Assembly: GCA_905221605.1 (NCBI GenBank) | Contig: CAJNDS010001657.1 | Location: forward strand, 1 to 64,000 | Source of the DNA: Symbiodinium natans | Lineage: Eukaryota; Sar; Dinophyceae; Suessiales; Symbiodiniaceae | Reading direction: 5' to 3' | DNA: 64,000 nucleotides | Shown here: one piece after another, positions 12,180 to 22,590 of the stretch | Position numbering within the stretch: the stretch's first letter is position 1 | Layout: each line of letters starts with the position of its first letter | Translations under genes and position numbers: made by a program | Notes under the pieces: generated by a model | What the model was told of the DNA's origin: nothing | The model's database searches: none | The model's input: the letters and a program-made list of their open reading frames with translations, nothing else

Positions 12180-12467
12180 TCACACCTGAAATGTTACGGG
12201 TGAACCAGCTATCTGCACAGGATTGAAGCCTAAAGCGAAGTCTGCAAGCCAACTGTGAGGCGTGCATGTCCTGCAAAAAATGCGCAGCAGTCCCCGGAGG
12301 CACGCCAGGAAGTCTGGGAAGAGTGCTTCGGAACAGTGTTCGCTGGCCACACAGTCTGGACAAGAAATGGCTTGTACTACAGCGGTGAATCCCGGCTGTG
12401 AGTTTCCTTCTTGTTGCCTGTGTGCAGATGCGCAGCCACGTGGCAAAGCAAACAAGCGTGCCGTCAA
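12180..12467 (-). CDS. Possible cysteine-rich exon
   Basis: A minus-strand frame contains SCPDCVASEHCSEALFPDF followed by FLACL and IFCRTC. This is the same C-P-x-x-C and CxxC style as the cysteine-rich modules at 18-24 kb, but it lies 6 kb away beyond a copia remnant and the TIR exons. It could be an outlying member of that gene or a coincidence. Confidence 0.3.
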   Translation of the reverse strand: MTARLFALPRGCASAHRQQEGNSQPGFTAVVQAISCPDCVASEHCSEALFPDFLACLRGLLRIFCRTCTPHSWLADFALGFNPVQIAGSPVTFQV

Positions 12468-13208
12468 CTACGACGATCGCCACCGTGCAGTGCAGCATGC
12501 AGCGCAGGCCACACGGATACACGGGATCTGGTCATCAGCAACCGTGCGAAGCATTTATTTGTGTCTGACTGTGTAGCTGCTAGTGTGGCGAAAGTGCAAC
12601 TATTGGTCCCGCTGCCCTTGCTTTGGCGGATGCTGTCTCTTTGCAGCCTTCATCATGGGCAGGATGAAATGCTCAAGCCGCCTCCGCCTCCATGCTTGAG
12701 ACAGGCCTGGTCACGCAAAGAAAGCTGTTGAAGCTGTTGAAGACCAAGCCCAAGTTCCTGGTGCGGTATCGCCTGAAGAGACTGAGGGAACGCGTCAGGC
12801 AGTGAAGACACTGCTTGTGGATTCCTCCTTCTCTTCTAAAGCAGGCCAGTCAAAGCACGAGCAGAGCTCACAGCCCAAGATTGTACTTACACCTACACAC
12901 GGTCCTATGCAAGCATTAGTGATTGCGGGATGTTGTTGCAGATAAACGTGTTGGGCACCTTTGTGCTGCAAATACCAAGTCTTTCCTGTCACTGGCTGTC
13001 GGAGCTTGGTTGCGTCCCTGTGCAGAAGACGAGAACGATGGGACGGTCCAGGCCGCACTTGCAATGGTACTCAAGTTCGGCATGACCCTGGACCATGCAA
13101 GAATGTGACCTATGCAACACATGGCCCAGGTAAGTTCACCGACCCATCTCATGTTTTTCCTTTAAAAAAATGACGTGTGAGGCACCTCCTCACCCCAAAG
13201 CCTGAGCC
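12468..13208. other. No recognisable gene
   Basis: Short overlapping frames on both strands without a family motif. Confidence 0.4.
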
Positions 13209-13988
13209 CTAGGTGTCCTCTGACCCTAAACAAAGAAGCACATCGCATTCCTGCTTCGGTGCATGCAAACAGGGGCTGCGATTGTGAGCAGGTGAATGCT
13301 TGTGGCTGAAGGCTTTCAAGCTCTGGCCTCTGCTTCTCGAGGCCGGTTCGATGCCAACGATGTCGTGGAGCGCATCTTCACCAGAGCCTGTGACCCAGAG
13401 CTTACTCAGCAACAGACTCCCACACTCTGAGCCTGTCAGGCACGAACATGTGAAGTGCTTCGCATGCTGCCTCGCCCTGAGCCCCGCCTTCTCGCTGCTC
13501 AATTCTTTAGCCACAGCGGTTGCAATCTGCATGGAAGTCTTTTCTCTGCAGTCTAGATAGACAAGCGATGGTGGCAGCTTCATGTGGACAAGGGCCTGGC
13601 CCACCCCCTGTTGATCATGGGGATGATTTTCACCGAAGGGGGGCTGTGGAGGGTAGGTCTCTTCCACTCGCAGGGGAAGCACGTCGATGTCGTTGTCCAG
13701 CGAGTAGCGAAGCTCCTTGTGCGAGGAGTACTGTGACGATGTCATCTCGGCGTAGTCCGCTGTGCAGACTGCCAGCATGACTCCATTCTCTTCTTTGACT
13801 TGGTGCAGGTACTTCAACGTCAAGTCACCAAAGTCGTCGCCCGCACTTGCCTGGACAACTAGAACCCTGTAGTTGCGCTCTGCCAGGATCTTCTGCACAC
13901 TTCGCATCTGCATCTCTACTGGCCCACCATTAAATCTCGCGGAGATCATGGCCAGACGAGAGCCGGAGCCATCTGGGATACTGCTCGC
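13209..13988 (-). CDS. TIR-domain exon, copy B
   Basis: The frame opens after a CCAG acceptor at 13989 with SIPDGSGSRLAMISARF. It continues YRVLVVQASAGDDFGDLT, GVMLAVCTADYAEMTS and SSHKELRYSLDNDIDVLPLR, then the same HMKLPPSLVYLDC tail as copy A. The putative catalytic Glu is codon 13713-13715. The frame runs past the point where copy A stops, because its TAG is GAG here, adding an unconserved tail down to 13209. DNA similarity to copy A continues into the flanking non-coding sequence on both sides, with a roughly 56-bp insertion at about 13998-14053 in copy B. This is therefore a segmental duplication, not two independent genes. Confidence 0.7.
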   Translation of the reverse strand, partial: ASSIPDGSGSRLAMISARFNGGPVEMQMRSVQKILAERNYRVLVVQASAGDDFGDLTLKYLHQVKEENGVMLAVCTADYAEMTSSQYSSHKELRYSLDNDIDVLPLRVEETYPPQPPFGENHPHDQQGVGQALVHMKLPPSLVYLDCREKTSMQIATAVAKELSSEKAGLRARQHAKHFTCSCLTGSECGSLLLSKLWVTGSGEDALHDIVGIEPASRSRGQSLKAFSHKHSPAHNRSPCLHAPKQECDVLLCLGSEDT

Positions 13989-14120
13989 CTGGCACGAGTC
14001 CGATTTGCTAGATTAGGGTAGGGAAATGAAAGGGCGGAAAGACACCAGGGCGACCGAACGCTTCACTGCACAAACACACCCCAAATTCCTGACCTAAACG
14101 TGGCTGGCAAGTCCTGGGCT

Positions 14121-15125
14121 TTGGCATCCTCGAATTCAGGCACCTCAAAATGCGAGATTTTGGACCTCAATAAAAATGATACTGCTGCTTCCGGGACCAG
14201 GTCCCCATGGAGACCAAGCCGAGAGCAGCACGACACGCTGCTTGCGCTTGCACAAGCACCAAACCAAGAAGCAGCAGGATACCAGGAGGCAAGTGGACCT
14301 GGAGTCTTGCTGCAACATCACCGTGCCTGCAAATAGCGATCCCCCCAAAACTGCTTAGCTGGAAGAACATGCCTTCACAACCATGCATTTGCGATGGTTC
14401 CCAGCACCTCGATAAGCCCGGCCAGGCCTTGCCTAGGCCTCTGCAGCTGAGGGGCAGCGAGGATATGACCACGACGACAGCGACATCTGCCTCGCAGCAG
14501 ACTTTCAAATCGTGAAAGGAAAGTTTTCTCAGATCAAGGCAGACACGGGGCCTTGTCCTGGCTCTCGCTTTCGCCATCGGCCTGGAGAGCCAAAATCTTT
14601 GACAGATCTTCTTCGCCCTGACAGACTCAACAACACTTCGCCCCAACCATCTAATTCATGCTGTACCAACAGAATCCTCGGCGCAAGTACCGCAAACAGC
14701 AACCGATTGACAGGTTGGCCTCCTGGTCGTCCACTTCCTGCCAGGGAAAAGTGGTCGGGCAAGGCCTTTCTCAGGCCTTATGCTGATTCTTGGCCTCTCC
14801 TTTGAAGCCCCACCTCCCCCAACTTCCTGGCAGCTTTCTGCACCCATAGTTTTTACCCAGATTGTCCCTTGGCCTCACGAGCCGCTGGATGATGTCTCTG
14901 AACTCTGGCGAATTGCCGACACGAAGAGAATTCCGAATTCACTTCAACATGGTCTGCTGGCTACAGGATCTGCCCAGTCGGGCGTTATACGAGAGATTGG
15001 TTTGGTCCTAGTTCTGCACCCATAGCAAGAGCCATCGTCATAGACTGTGAGGGTGAGTACCCAAGAAGAGTGCGTTGTTCGGGGCTTGCGCTGTTTCTTG
15101 GGGTCTCCTTCCCACCCACACCGCC
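14121..15125. other. No recognisable gene
   Basis: Several open frames of 60-160 codons overlap on both strands. None shows a motif that would let me choose one. Confidence 0.35.
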
Positions 15126-15482
15126 CTAATGCGGATGTTGATGAAAAGCTTGTCTTCTAGAACGCCATCCTGAACACTCTTCAGCCCAATTAGGGGCCCC
15201 ACAGTCCTCTGGCAGCAGCAGGATATGCTGTGTGTCAACGCTGGCAAATGCCTCACCAGATGCATGCTGCAGCTTACATCTCTGCTCAGAGACTGGGGAT
15301 TTCTTGAGGAGCATGCGAGCGGTAATCCAACAGGGTCCAGAACTTGCCACAACGACGGGCTTCTGCGAGCTGCCTGTCGCACCAAACCGGCTTGTCCAGA
15401 GCGTCACTTGTGAGCGTCCGCTTCCCTGGACCTTGTCCCTCAAGCGCAAGATGAGGTCGCTGGGATCCTCCCAGGTGCCTAG
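15126..15482 (-). CDS. Uncharacterised exon
   Basis: After a CCTAG acceptor the frame reads TWEDPSDLILRLRDKV, continues without interruption for about 115 codons through KPVVVASSGPCWITARML and EAFASVDTQHILLLPEDCG, and stops at 15126. The amino-acid mix looks like real protein and is better than the competing frames. It lies upstream of the TIR exons on the same strand and could belong to that gene, but I see no known domain. Confidence 0.4.
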   Translation of the reverse strand, partial: LGTWEDPSDLILRLRDKVQGSGRSQVTLWTSRFGATGSSQKPVVVASSGPCWITARMLLKKSPVSEQRCKLQHASGEAFASVDTQHILLLPEDCGAPNWAEECSGWRSRRQAFHQHPH

Positions 15483-15896
15483 GCGTCAAAACAAGGGGCG
15501 CATGGCATGATCGAGCGGAAGAGCAAATTCTGATGCAAGCCGCCTGCATTGCCCTTTAAACGCCTCTCAGCACTGCCAAGCTGTCCTGGCCAATGCTCGG
15601 GCAGAAGCTGTCAGCTCTCTCTGGTTACCTGCCAGTCCTGATCCATCCGGGCCGGTGACCGCAAACCTTAGGCGGACTGTGAACACCGACTCCACTGTGA
15701 GATTCATCATATATACTGCCAAGTAGCGACAGGATTTTGCCTTTCAAACTGATGGCCGTTGTCATCCTGAGACAGAAGCCCCTTGAAAAGCCAAATAGCC
15801 TGCAGAACTAGCAGGATTTAATGCCAGCTGCTGCTGTTCCTTTTTCCACGTCGCTTACCTGAAAATTGGAAAAGTGCTCAGAGTCCTTGTTGATTT

Positions 15897-15957
15897 GTGT
15901 CTCGAGGTGCTGCGGATGACAAGCACAACTCGAGATTGTTTGGCAACATGATCGGCC
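15897..15957 (+). repeat. Candidate 5' LTR remnant
   Basis: GTGTCTCGAGGTGCT followed by AACTCGAGATTGTTTGGCA recurs in diverged form at 17511-17582, just outside the copia coding remnant. The placement fits decayed LTR fragments, but the similarity is short and interrupted. Confidence 0.4.
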
Positions 15958-16069
15958 CACTGTTCTGAGTGCAGGCCCCCAGCAAAAAACAACTCACTAG
16001 TGCAAGTGAAAGAGGATCCGACAAATCCGTTAACACCCGCTATGGCACCAATGTGTAGCTCAGTTTTTG

Positions 16070-16400
16070 CAGCAAGCGGGCATTACATCACAAAGGAAGT
16101 GGCGAATCGATTGCTGGCCGTGCAGCAGGTAGACAGTCAGCTCCAACAGCAGCAGCGGCTGTTATGATGCGAGCTTTGCAAGGTCAGCTCAGTGATGCTA
16201 TGTCCAGACTGCAAGCGGCAGAGCAAGAGAGGAGAGATGCATTGAGGGTTGCAGCAGCGCAGTGATGCGGGTAAAGTACAACGGTGGAGCTGATCAAGAT
16301 TTCATTGAGTGCAACCATGAAATCACCACGTGCCTGAAGGCCAAGTTCGGCTTTGAAGATGGAACGTCTCCCAGGAGGGGCGCTTACCAGCACAGACAGC
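16070..16400 (+). pseudogene. Degenerate gag fragment of a copia-type element
   Basis: One frame reads MMRALQGQLSDAMSRLQ and QAAEQERRDALRVAAAQ before a stop, an amphipathic coiled coil of the kind found at the N-terminus of such gag proteins. The next stretch (VKYNGGADQDF, CLKAKFGFEDG) also resembles gag but in another frame. Stops and frame changes show it is dead. It abuts the reverse transcriptase remnant directly, with the protease and integrase missing. Confidence 0.45.
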
Positions 16401-16556
16401 CGCCAGATTGCGTTTGACCCTGTCTACGGCCTACGGAGAGCTGGCAGATGAAATGGACCACATTCCCAATCTTTCAAGGACCGTCGTTGGCATCTACATG
16501 TTGAAGTCGCGTTACTCAGTCCGTGAGAGCCACAGGCTTGGGTTCGGCGAATGTTG

Positions 16557-17395
16557 CACACAGCATGCTACAATCTTGAACGGGTCGTGAGCTTGGGAGA
16601 GATCAATGGCCCTCGCGTCCATCGCAAGCCGGATAAGCGCCATGTTGAGCTCATCGTGTCTTCGCTGGGGTTAGACGACGGCAACACGAAGAGTGCAACT
16701 ACTCCTTCTGTCAGGCCCTCGGATGCTGAAGCTGAGCAGCTTCTGCATGGCCCCAAGCTGTCTGCAAGTGAGACGTCGCTGTACCGATCGTGTGTAATGA
16801 GAGTCAGTTTTCTTAGTCAAGATCGTGCTGATTTGGGTGAATCCGTGAAGGCCCTTGCTCAGGGCATGGCTTCACCCGCCCGTGCGCACCTGCAAGCTTT
16901 GCAGCGCTTAGGGCGATTCCTGCATCGCTCCACTGTGCAGTTAGATTCTGGCAGCAAGCGTTCTGCCCCACCATCACCTGTATGGTGGATTCAGACCATG
17001 CATTGTAGTGCGCATCGGCACTCACATACCATCAAGTCCACATCTAATCTCCAGACTTCGTGGTTTTGATTGTTTCAGAGGCTGAATACATCCGAATACT
17101 ATGTGCTCGTCCATGGGGCTGCGCATGGTTTAACCTTCCGCTCCTACTTCGCTGATCTGGGACTCGCGATGGATGTGGTCCGGGCGGCTCAAACACCGCT
17201 CGAGCTTTTGCTTCACGCAGAGGTTTGAGCAAGCAGTGACATGTCATGACTTGTTGTCTCTGGCTCCAAGAATGCGTTCGAGGCAAGCGTCTGCAGATTA
17301 TAAGGATCCAGGCCGACACCTGCTCGGATATACTCACGAAGAGTGTATTTAGCAAGGAACTCTTGAGAAGCACCTGAAGAGCATGGGCTTCTGAG
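16557..17395 (+). pseudogene. Degenerate copia reverse transcriptase and RNase H
   Basis: The open part (16557-17010) ends the RT domain: RHVELIVSSLGLDDGN, then ETSLYRSCVMRVSFLSQDRA and GMASPARAHLQALQRLGRFL, the typical copia connection. RNase H follows across several frameshifts and stops. A VVDSDHA fragment lies near 16982, SEAEYI near 17073, ASRRGLSK near 17212, LWLQE near 17265, and ILTKSVFSKELLRKHLKSMGF (ILTK in place of DxLTK) to the end. It is not functional. Together with the gag fragment it forms an internally deleted element. Confidence 0.8.
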
Positions 17396-17510
17396 TCGTG
17401 GAAGCTTCGGTCTTTCACAAGTCAACCAAGGCGTAAAGGTGTAACACAAATCACGCGTGACTCGACGTTACTGAGCCCGAACACGCGGGCCCAGCAACGA
17501 GCGGTGATCG

Positions 17511-17582
17511 TGTCTCGAGGTGCTACGGCCGAATAGCCCATGCGCAAGGCCGCACAATTCGGGATTGCTTGGCAGCATTGGC
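17511..17582 (+). repeat. Candidate 3' LTR remnant
   Basis: Diverged direct copy of the segment at 15897-15957, with a roughly 12-base extra stretch in the middle. It bounds the copia remnant on its downstream side. Confidence 0.4.
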
Positions 17583-18129
17583 ATGTGTCACTTGTCAAAC
17601 GGCGTAGTAGCGGTTGAGATGCTGCTGCCAGTCTGTCGTTGCATTCTCATTTCGCGCCGATGAAGATTGGATCTCTCACTTGCACGCATCTCCCACATCC
17701 TGGTGTGCTTTACATCTGTAGCCATAGGTCGCCGTCTCACGCAATCTGGAACAAAATTCAGGGAGTGAGCAAGACTGAAGAGCACACCACACCGATTCAA
17801 AAGACTTGGGAACTAAACGCCACCGAAGGCGCTCATTTGGGATTTCGAGCAGGAATTGGAGTGCAAGTGCCACCGTGGCTAAAGACTCCGTCGCACCCGT
17901 CCGCAACCTCAGCCACACTCCACTGCCTCGTAGAACAGATACTTGCTCAGGCTTTAAGGGTCTGGCCACTCCATCGGTATGATCCTGAGTTGCTGTCATC
18001 TCCCGAGCTTCTTCGCTCACCCAAACAAAGCCAAGCTCGCGAAGAAGTCTCCCCCCTTCCCGTTCTGTTGCAAGGCTCGCCGTTGCAACCTCCAGCACCT
18101 CAATGCTGGTGTTGCCTCTGGAAGCACGG
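17583..18129. other. No clear gene
   Basis: Both strands are open over about 600 bases (17639-18286 plus, 17676-18281 minus) with unremarkable composition. I cannot choose a coding strand. Confidence 0.35.
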
Positions 18130-18277
18130 CCGAACTCACAGGGCTGCCAAACAGGTATCGCGGCGCCAGAGGGACCTGCAAGCACGGATAGCCGGACTCC
18201 ACTGCAGCTCCCCTGTAAGGCACGGGGCCCTGGCAGGTCTTCATTGGCATGCCGGCGTCGCAAAGGCCGAACGGCAA
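18130..18277 (-). CDS. Possible terminal cysteine-rich module
   Basis: The frame reads FGLCDAGMPMKTCQGPVPY and ESGYPCLQVPLAP. Cys spacing loosely fits the upstream modules and the strand agrees. It may be the last exon of the cysteine-rich gene, but no acceptor stands out. Confidence 0.3.
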
Positions 18278-18857
18278 GCAACCTGACCAGTGCGAAAAAC
18301 CGGAACTGAAAATGCAGGAGCCTGGCTGTCAGCAGAAGCCTTCAAGAAATGGGCAATGGAATGCTTGATCCATTCTACCACATGCGAAGCAAGCTAACAG
18401 CACAAAGCCAATCATGAGAGTTCATATGAGGTGCTCGTTCTTTGGATGTGCAGCGTCTCAGAGAGGATGTCAAGCCTCAGCACACACAGCAGGACTGGAC
18501 TTAGAAGAATTAAGCAGAAGCCTTACCCGACCATTAGAGGTCGTGTCGGACCGGATAATACAGTGTTCTGGGAATCCGCCGTCTCCCCCCTCACGATTTC
18601 CCTCTGAATCTCTTGTTCATGCTGCACCGCTCCCTGCAACTTGTCTGCTTGCCCGCTTGAAGTTGAAGCGTTTGCAATGCAGTAGTACTGGCAAGTTGTG
18701 AGGACAAGAGGAACAACTCCTGCGACACTCCGTTTGGGGAGATATGATAAATATGAGACTGCTGGTCCTGGATGCGGCGCTGAGGCTGAGAAAGTGATCT
18801 ACATGGCTGCCATGGGACCGTTTACAGCCTGCTTCGATGTAGTATGGACTGCTAGAC

Positions 18858-18969
18858 GTGCTAAACGAGGCGCATCTGATGTTCCTGCCAGGAAGCTGCA
18901 CGCAGGTCTGGCTGCCTCGAGCCAACTCGTCTCGGGAGCATGGCGTCGGACATGAGTTTGCAATGCCAC
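18858..18969 (-). CDS. Cysteine-rich module exon
   Basis: After a CGCCCAG acceptor the frame reads GIANSCPTPCSRDELARGSQ, then TCVQLPGRNIRCAS. This is the CPxxC...C module type. An alternative frame spells a perfect C2H2 finger spacing, but the acceptor would cut through it. Confidence 0.5.
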
Positions 18970-19599
18970 CTGGGCGTCTCCGGTCGACTCGCAGTTGGGG
19001 CAGGTCCGCGCTTTTCCACTTCCCTGGTGCTGAGTATGAGTCTCTTGAACACAACACACTTCAGTAATGTCGTTGCCTAACCTCGCCACAGCTGCAGCGC
19101 GACTATGTCGAAGCGGCTCGAGTTCAGGCGAAATGCCACTGCTCTCTTGCATGATGATTCAGGCTGAGATTCAAGCGGCTTGGATTCTCGGATTGGGCTC
19201 AAATGTGTGGATGGAGCCGAACGAATATAACGACATCACCAGCAAGTCAGCAAAGCGACTGATGACCTTCGCCACGCACAGCGTGCCGTTCGCATCCTTG
19301 GAAACAGTGATGACATGAACGTTGCTGAAAGAGTGTCAAAGGGCAGGTTGCATCACTGAGGCTGGGTCCAGTGGGTCTGGGCAGCGCAGCCTAAGTTACC
19401 ATGGCTAGGACAAGGAGGCATTCCGAAGACGGTCGTCTTGGCCGTCGGCGAATTCCGGCCGCACGGACAAGGCGCTTCCCTGTCCACGCAAAGCTTCCAG
19501 GACATCTCCGGCACACCTGCGTGGAGGCACAGAGTGTCAGGCTGACCCGCGCAAGATGCGGGAAGACCTCACCTGGCCTGCCGTGCTGTACTCCGTGAT

Positions 19600-19709
19600 C
19601 TCGCAGGGTTTCTGCCTAAGAGAAAGCTGGAGGAAACAATGCGGCACTTCCGCGTGCAACCCTTCTTGCCACAGAGCTGCCGATGCTCGCAGGGGCACAC
19701 GGCGGCCTT
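19600..19709 (-). CDS. Cysteine-rich module exon
   Basis: After a GGTTGCAG acceptor the frame reads KAAVCPCEHRQLCGKKGC, then TRKCRIVSSSF. This is the CPC-x5-C variant of the module, with two further Cys. Confidence 0.55.
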
Positions 19710-19939
19710 CTGCAACCTGATGGACACTGTTCCCCCGAATGTCCCAACATGTCGCCACCGAGAATCTCTGGATGGAGCAGATGCATCACATGATATCCGC
19801 CTGAACGGCTAATCCTACCGCCTTCCGTGCTACTTCGCAAAGCCAACAACTGCTAAATCTGGCGCCTCATCCATGGAATCCATAGAGGAAGCTAGAGACG
19901 CATGAGCAGTCGCACACCCTGAACAGAAATCAGTCAAAC

Positions 19940-20060
19940 CTGGTTTGATCCGTAGCTTTTCAGGCAGCTTGGTGACGCAGGGAGGCAAAGCTCTGCTCCG
20001 GGGCAGCGCTGCGTGTTTGCGCCACACGGACACGGTACGCCCAATGCCCAGCAGATCTCT
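19940..20060 (-). CDS. Cysteine-rich module exon
   Basis: The frame reads ICWALGVPCPCGANTQRC, then PGAELCLPASPSC. It is one of the clearest CPCG-N-T-xx-C modules. The likely acceptor is CTCGAGAG just upstream. Confidence 0.6.
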
Positions 20061-20122
20061 CGAGAGCCTGCCACAGGTCTTGCTGTTGACAGCGGCTGCT
20101 TGCGCTCGTCTTCATCAGGCTC

Positions 20123-20210
20123 GCCAACAGCACCTGCCTGTGAAGTTCCCGTCGGGAGTGTAGTCCACGACGACACACGTCTTCTCATCAATCGCGCAGC
20201 AGGCCGCACC
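20123..20210 (-). CDS. Cysteine-rich module exon
   Basis: A strong CTTCACAG acceptor precedes GAACCAIDEKTCVVVDY and TPDGNFTGRC. A GTGCTG donor follows. The DEKTC...GRC pattern is a short disulfide-type module with a potential N-glycosylation site (NFT). Confidence 0.55.
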
Positions 20211-20599
20211 CTGTGAAGTCTTGGCATAATGTGATGATGCTTCAAACGAGAGGACCGGCGTTTTATGATATCGATCGCGGCAGGAGCGCTGCAAGACCCC
20301 CAGAGAGCAAAGCTTGCAGCTGGTGGGGGCTGTGCATGTGGGAAAGTTACAAAAACCATTCCAGCCCAATTCCCCGCCCGCCCTCTGCCTTGAAGATGCA
20401 GCGATTGAGGGCTGCACACATTGTCGCCCCGTGCCCACACGGGCAGTCGAGCAAGCTGCCAGCGCACTGCCTGCTGGGAGGCACCATGCCTGAGATGCCC
20501 AACGCAGTACGCAGTTGCTCGTAGGATCACATGCTACCAGCAAGCTCCTGCCAAGCCTCCGTGCAGGAAGCACAAAGATCCCAGGGCCTTTCTGAGCGC

Positions 20600-20698
20600 G
20601 TGCCAACGCAGCCAAGGCGCTATCTTCCATGCCGTCCGGGAAGAAGTTTTGCACCAGCGGGCACTCGATTTCGCCAGGTGCGCAGGCGGGACAGTAGC
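20600..20698 (-). CDS. Cysteine-rich module exon
   Basis: A GTGCGCAG acceptor precedes GYCPACAPGEIECPLVQNFF and PDGMEDSALA. The CPAC-x6-C core matches the sibling modules. Confidence 0.6.
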
Positions 20699-20748
20699 CT
20701 GCGCACATCAGCAGCACAGGCCTTTGCTACGCAAACTGGTGGAACGAT

Positions 20749-20931
20749 CTACAACGTATCACGCGACGGCCACCGACCTTCCGCAGGTAGGCACTCTGGT
20801 TCGCCCTGCCCCTGACAAGAAAGTCGGAGCTCATTTGAGGATGCGGCATGCCGAAGCTCATGGTGCAGGCGAGGCACAGTGCTGCACGGGAAGGAGCCTT
20901 GTCCGCAGCCGCACCAGGTCCCGATTGGCAC
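20749..20931 (-). CDS. Cysteine-rich module exon, frame uncertain
   Basis: The frame reads GTWCGCGQGSFPCSTV, then SCQGQGEPECLPAEG. It fits the CxCG-x5-C pattern. A second frame over the same bases (VRCQSGPGAAADKA, CLACTMSFGM) also looks protein-like, so the reading frame is not settled. Confidence 0.4.
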   Translation of the reverse strand: MPIGTWCGCGQGSFPCSTVPRLHHELRHAASSNELRLSCQGQGEPECLPAEGRWPSRDTL

Positions 20932-21214
20932 CTGACGAGCAGCCCCAACGTTGCAATGTTGCAGGCGACGTGGTTTGCAAAGAGGTCACCAAGCTTAGCA
21001 AGCATCAATCTGCGAGGACTCTTTAGGACTCTTTCTGCCAAGGCTCACAAGTCTCTTCTGCGGGTAGGCGATTGCCCTGAGCATCAAAACCTCACCAATC
21101 ATGCAAACGGCGCAGTCAGGCCAAACAGTGGCCAAGCAGGGGAAGGCAACCCTTGGGTCTCTCGCCGCTACTGCATAACTTCCTCAGCCGTGCAGGGCCT
21201 TGACTCACGGAGCA

Positions 21215-21385
21215 AGAACAGGGCATCCTAGAATGAGAGTGCCGTAGAATTGTAGAGTATCTCCTCCAACGAAACCCGACACTTCTTCGATCCCACGGCG
21301 CACTGAAATCCATTCTCTCGCTTGGTCCGGGTTGCTCGGTCGGTAGCAGGGCTCTTCGCCGTCTGGACAGACCAGGGGACAACGG
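21215..21385 (-). CDS. Cysteine-rich module exon
   Basis: After a GGGCTCAG acceptor the frame reads RCPLVCPDGEEPCYRPSNPD, then a Gly-rich tail ending TLILGCPVLAP. CPxxC followed by DGEEPCY is the second module type in this gene. Confidence 0.55.
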
Positions 21386-21623
21386 CTGAGCCCGAGACCT
21401 CATTGAGTCGCAGATAGAAACACAACAAACAGAATGCTCTTGCCATTTTCAAGCCCCTTCCTGCAGCAAAGCCTCGCGGAAGGCAGTAAGATTCCTGCAT
21501 AGAGCTCACAACTCACAGCTGCGGCCCCCACACTTTAGAAACTTCGCCCTCGCGGGACGCGTTCAGAGAGAACTGGCATGCAGAAGGAGCTTACAGCTCA
21601 GAGGCTCCAAATCCAGTAAATCA

Positions 21624-21734
21624 CCAAGTCTGAATCTCAAGTTCGCTGCTTGCTGCAACCCGAAGCTCCTGACCCGCACCGCACGTCATGGTGTTCCGCC
21701 CACAAGGGCAGGCGACATCGGCGTTCAGGCACTC
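21624..21734 (-). CDS. Cysteine-rich module exon
   Basis: After an ATTCGAGAG acceptor the frame reads ECLNADVACPCGRNTMTC, then GAGQELRVAASSELEIQTW, and a stop at 21621 if not spliced before it. The CPCGRNTMTC core is nearly the same as at 20000 and 22550. Confidence 0.6.
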
Positions 21735-21884
21735 CTCTCGAATGCCTTGAATCGCGCCGGAAACGCTGTAGTCCTCAGCGGATTCGATGGCTTCGCAGCT
21801 CCCCACTTCCCTTGAGCTTGGCACAACTCCTTCATTGTGGAAGGCTTTCGGTCCTTCTGCAAAACATGCATAACTCGAGATCTC

Positions 21885-21966
21885 ATCCAAGGCGCGACAA
21901 TGAGGCAGGTCTTGCCCACACAGACTTCAGGACATGAATCAGCTGCTGGCAAGCACTCTTCCCTCT
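21885..21966 (-). CDS. Cysteine-rich module exon
   Basis: The frame reads EECLPAADSCPEVCVGKTC, then LIVAPW. It closely matches the module at 22813-22899 (DCPEVCQGQECLVAPW), which supports both readings as real protein. Confidence 0.6.
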
Positions 21967-21999
21967 GGCGCCTCGTGACTGCTTCCGACTGGTTGCAGC

Positions 22000-22190
22000 T
22001 GCAGCAGCATTGCAGCCAGTGCGAATGCGACAACGACTGAGCTCCATACCCGCTTGCATCCTGAGCTCATTGAAGCTTGCAGGCTCAGCGCAAGACTCTT
22101 CGGGAATTTCTGAGAAGTCGCCGTCCAGTTGCATGCCATCGCATGCTCCCCGCAGATGCACGGCCTTGCAGCCATGCTCTTGGCAAGAAA
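22000..22190 (-). CDS. Cysteine-rich exon, frame uncertain
   Basis: One frame reads CQEHGCKAVHLRGACDGMQL, then DGDFSEIPEESCAEPASFNE. A second reads RPCICGEHAMACNW, which has the CxCG-x5-C core. Either could be the expressed frame. The first has better overall composition. Confidence 0.45.
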
Positions 22191-22325
22191 AACACGTGGT
22201 ACAAGTGCCAAGCCATGAGGTGCCGGCTGCGACTTGGCAACGCAACTCGTCATCACTGTGCCTGGGTCGCGCCTGCCTCATGAGACTGAGACGGGGTCGG
22301 TCCGCGGCTTTGCGGAACTTGCAGA

Positions 22326-22590
22326 ACTTTAGACGAAGCTTGCACAAGCTGGACAAGCTGGGTGGGCCGGCCATCGGCTGTGAAGGACAGGCCATAGCAC
22401 CAGCGGTGCGTTGCCAGGTCGCAGATCTCAGGACAGCCTTCGCTCTCCTCAGCATCAGCGCAGGACTCACGCTGAGCCCAAGCCCAGGAAGGCTTCCCTT
22501 GCCAAAGCGCCGCCACACAGAAGTCCACACGCTGGCGGGTGCAGCGAAGAGCATTGTCGCCGCAAGGGCAGTCTGCTCCATCAGGAATGC
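22326..22590 (-). CDS. Cysteine-rich double-module exon
   Basis: A strong CCTCTGCAG acceptor precedes GIPDGADCPCGDNALRC. About 30 residues later SEGCPEICDLATHRWCYGLS and FTADGRP follow in the same frame. One exon thus carries the CPCG module and the CPEIC module in tandem, showing the order of the repeating unit. Confidence 0.65.

Noticed and set aside
18940-19010. Perfect C2H2 zinc-finger spacing (CPNC-x12-HVRRH) on the minus strand
   Set aside because: A good CCCAG splice acceptor falls inside it, and the alternative frame after that acceptor gives a cysteine-rich module consistent with the neighbouring exons.
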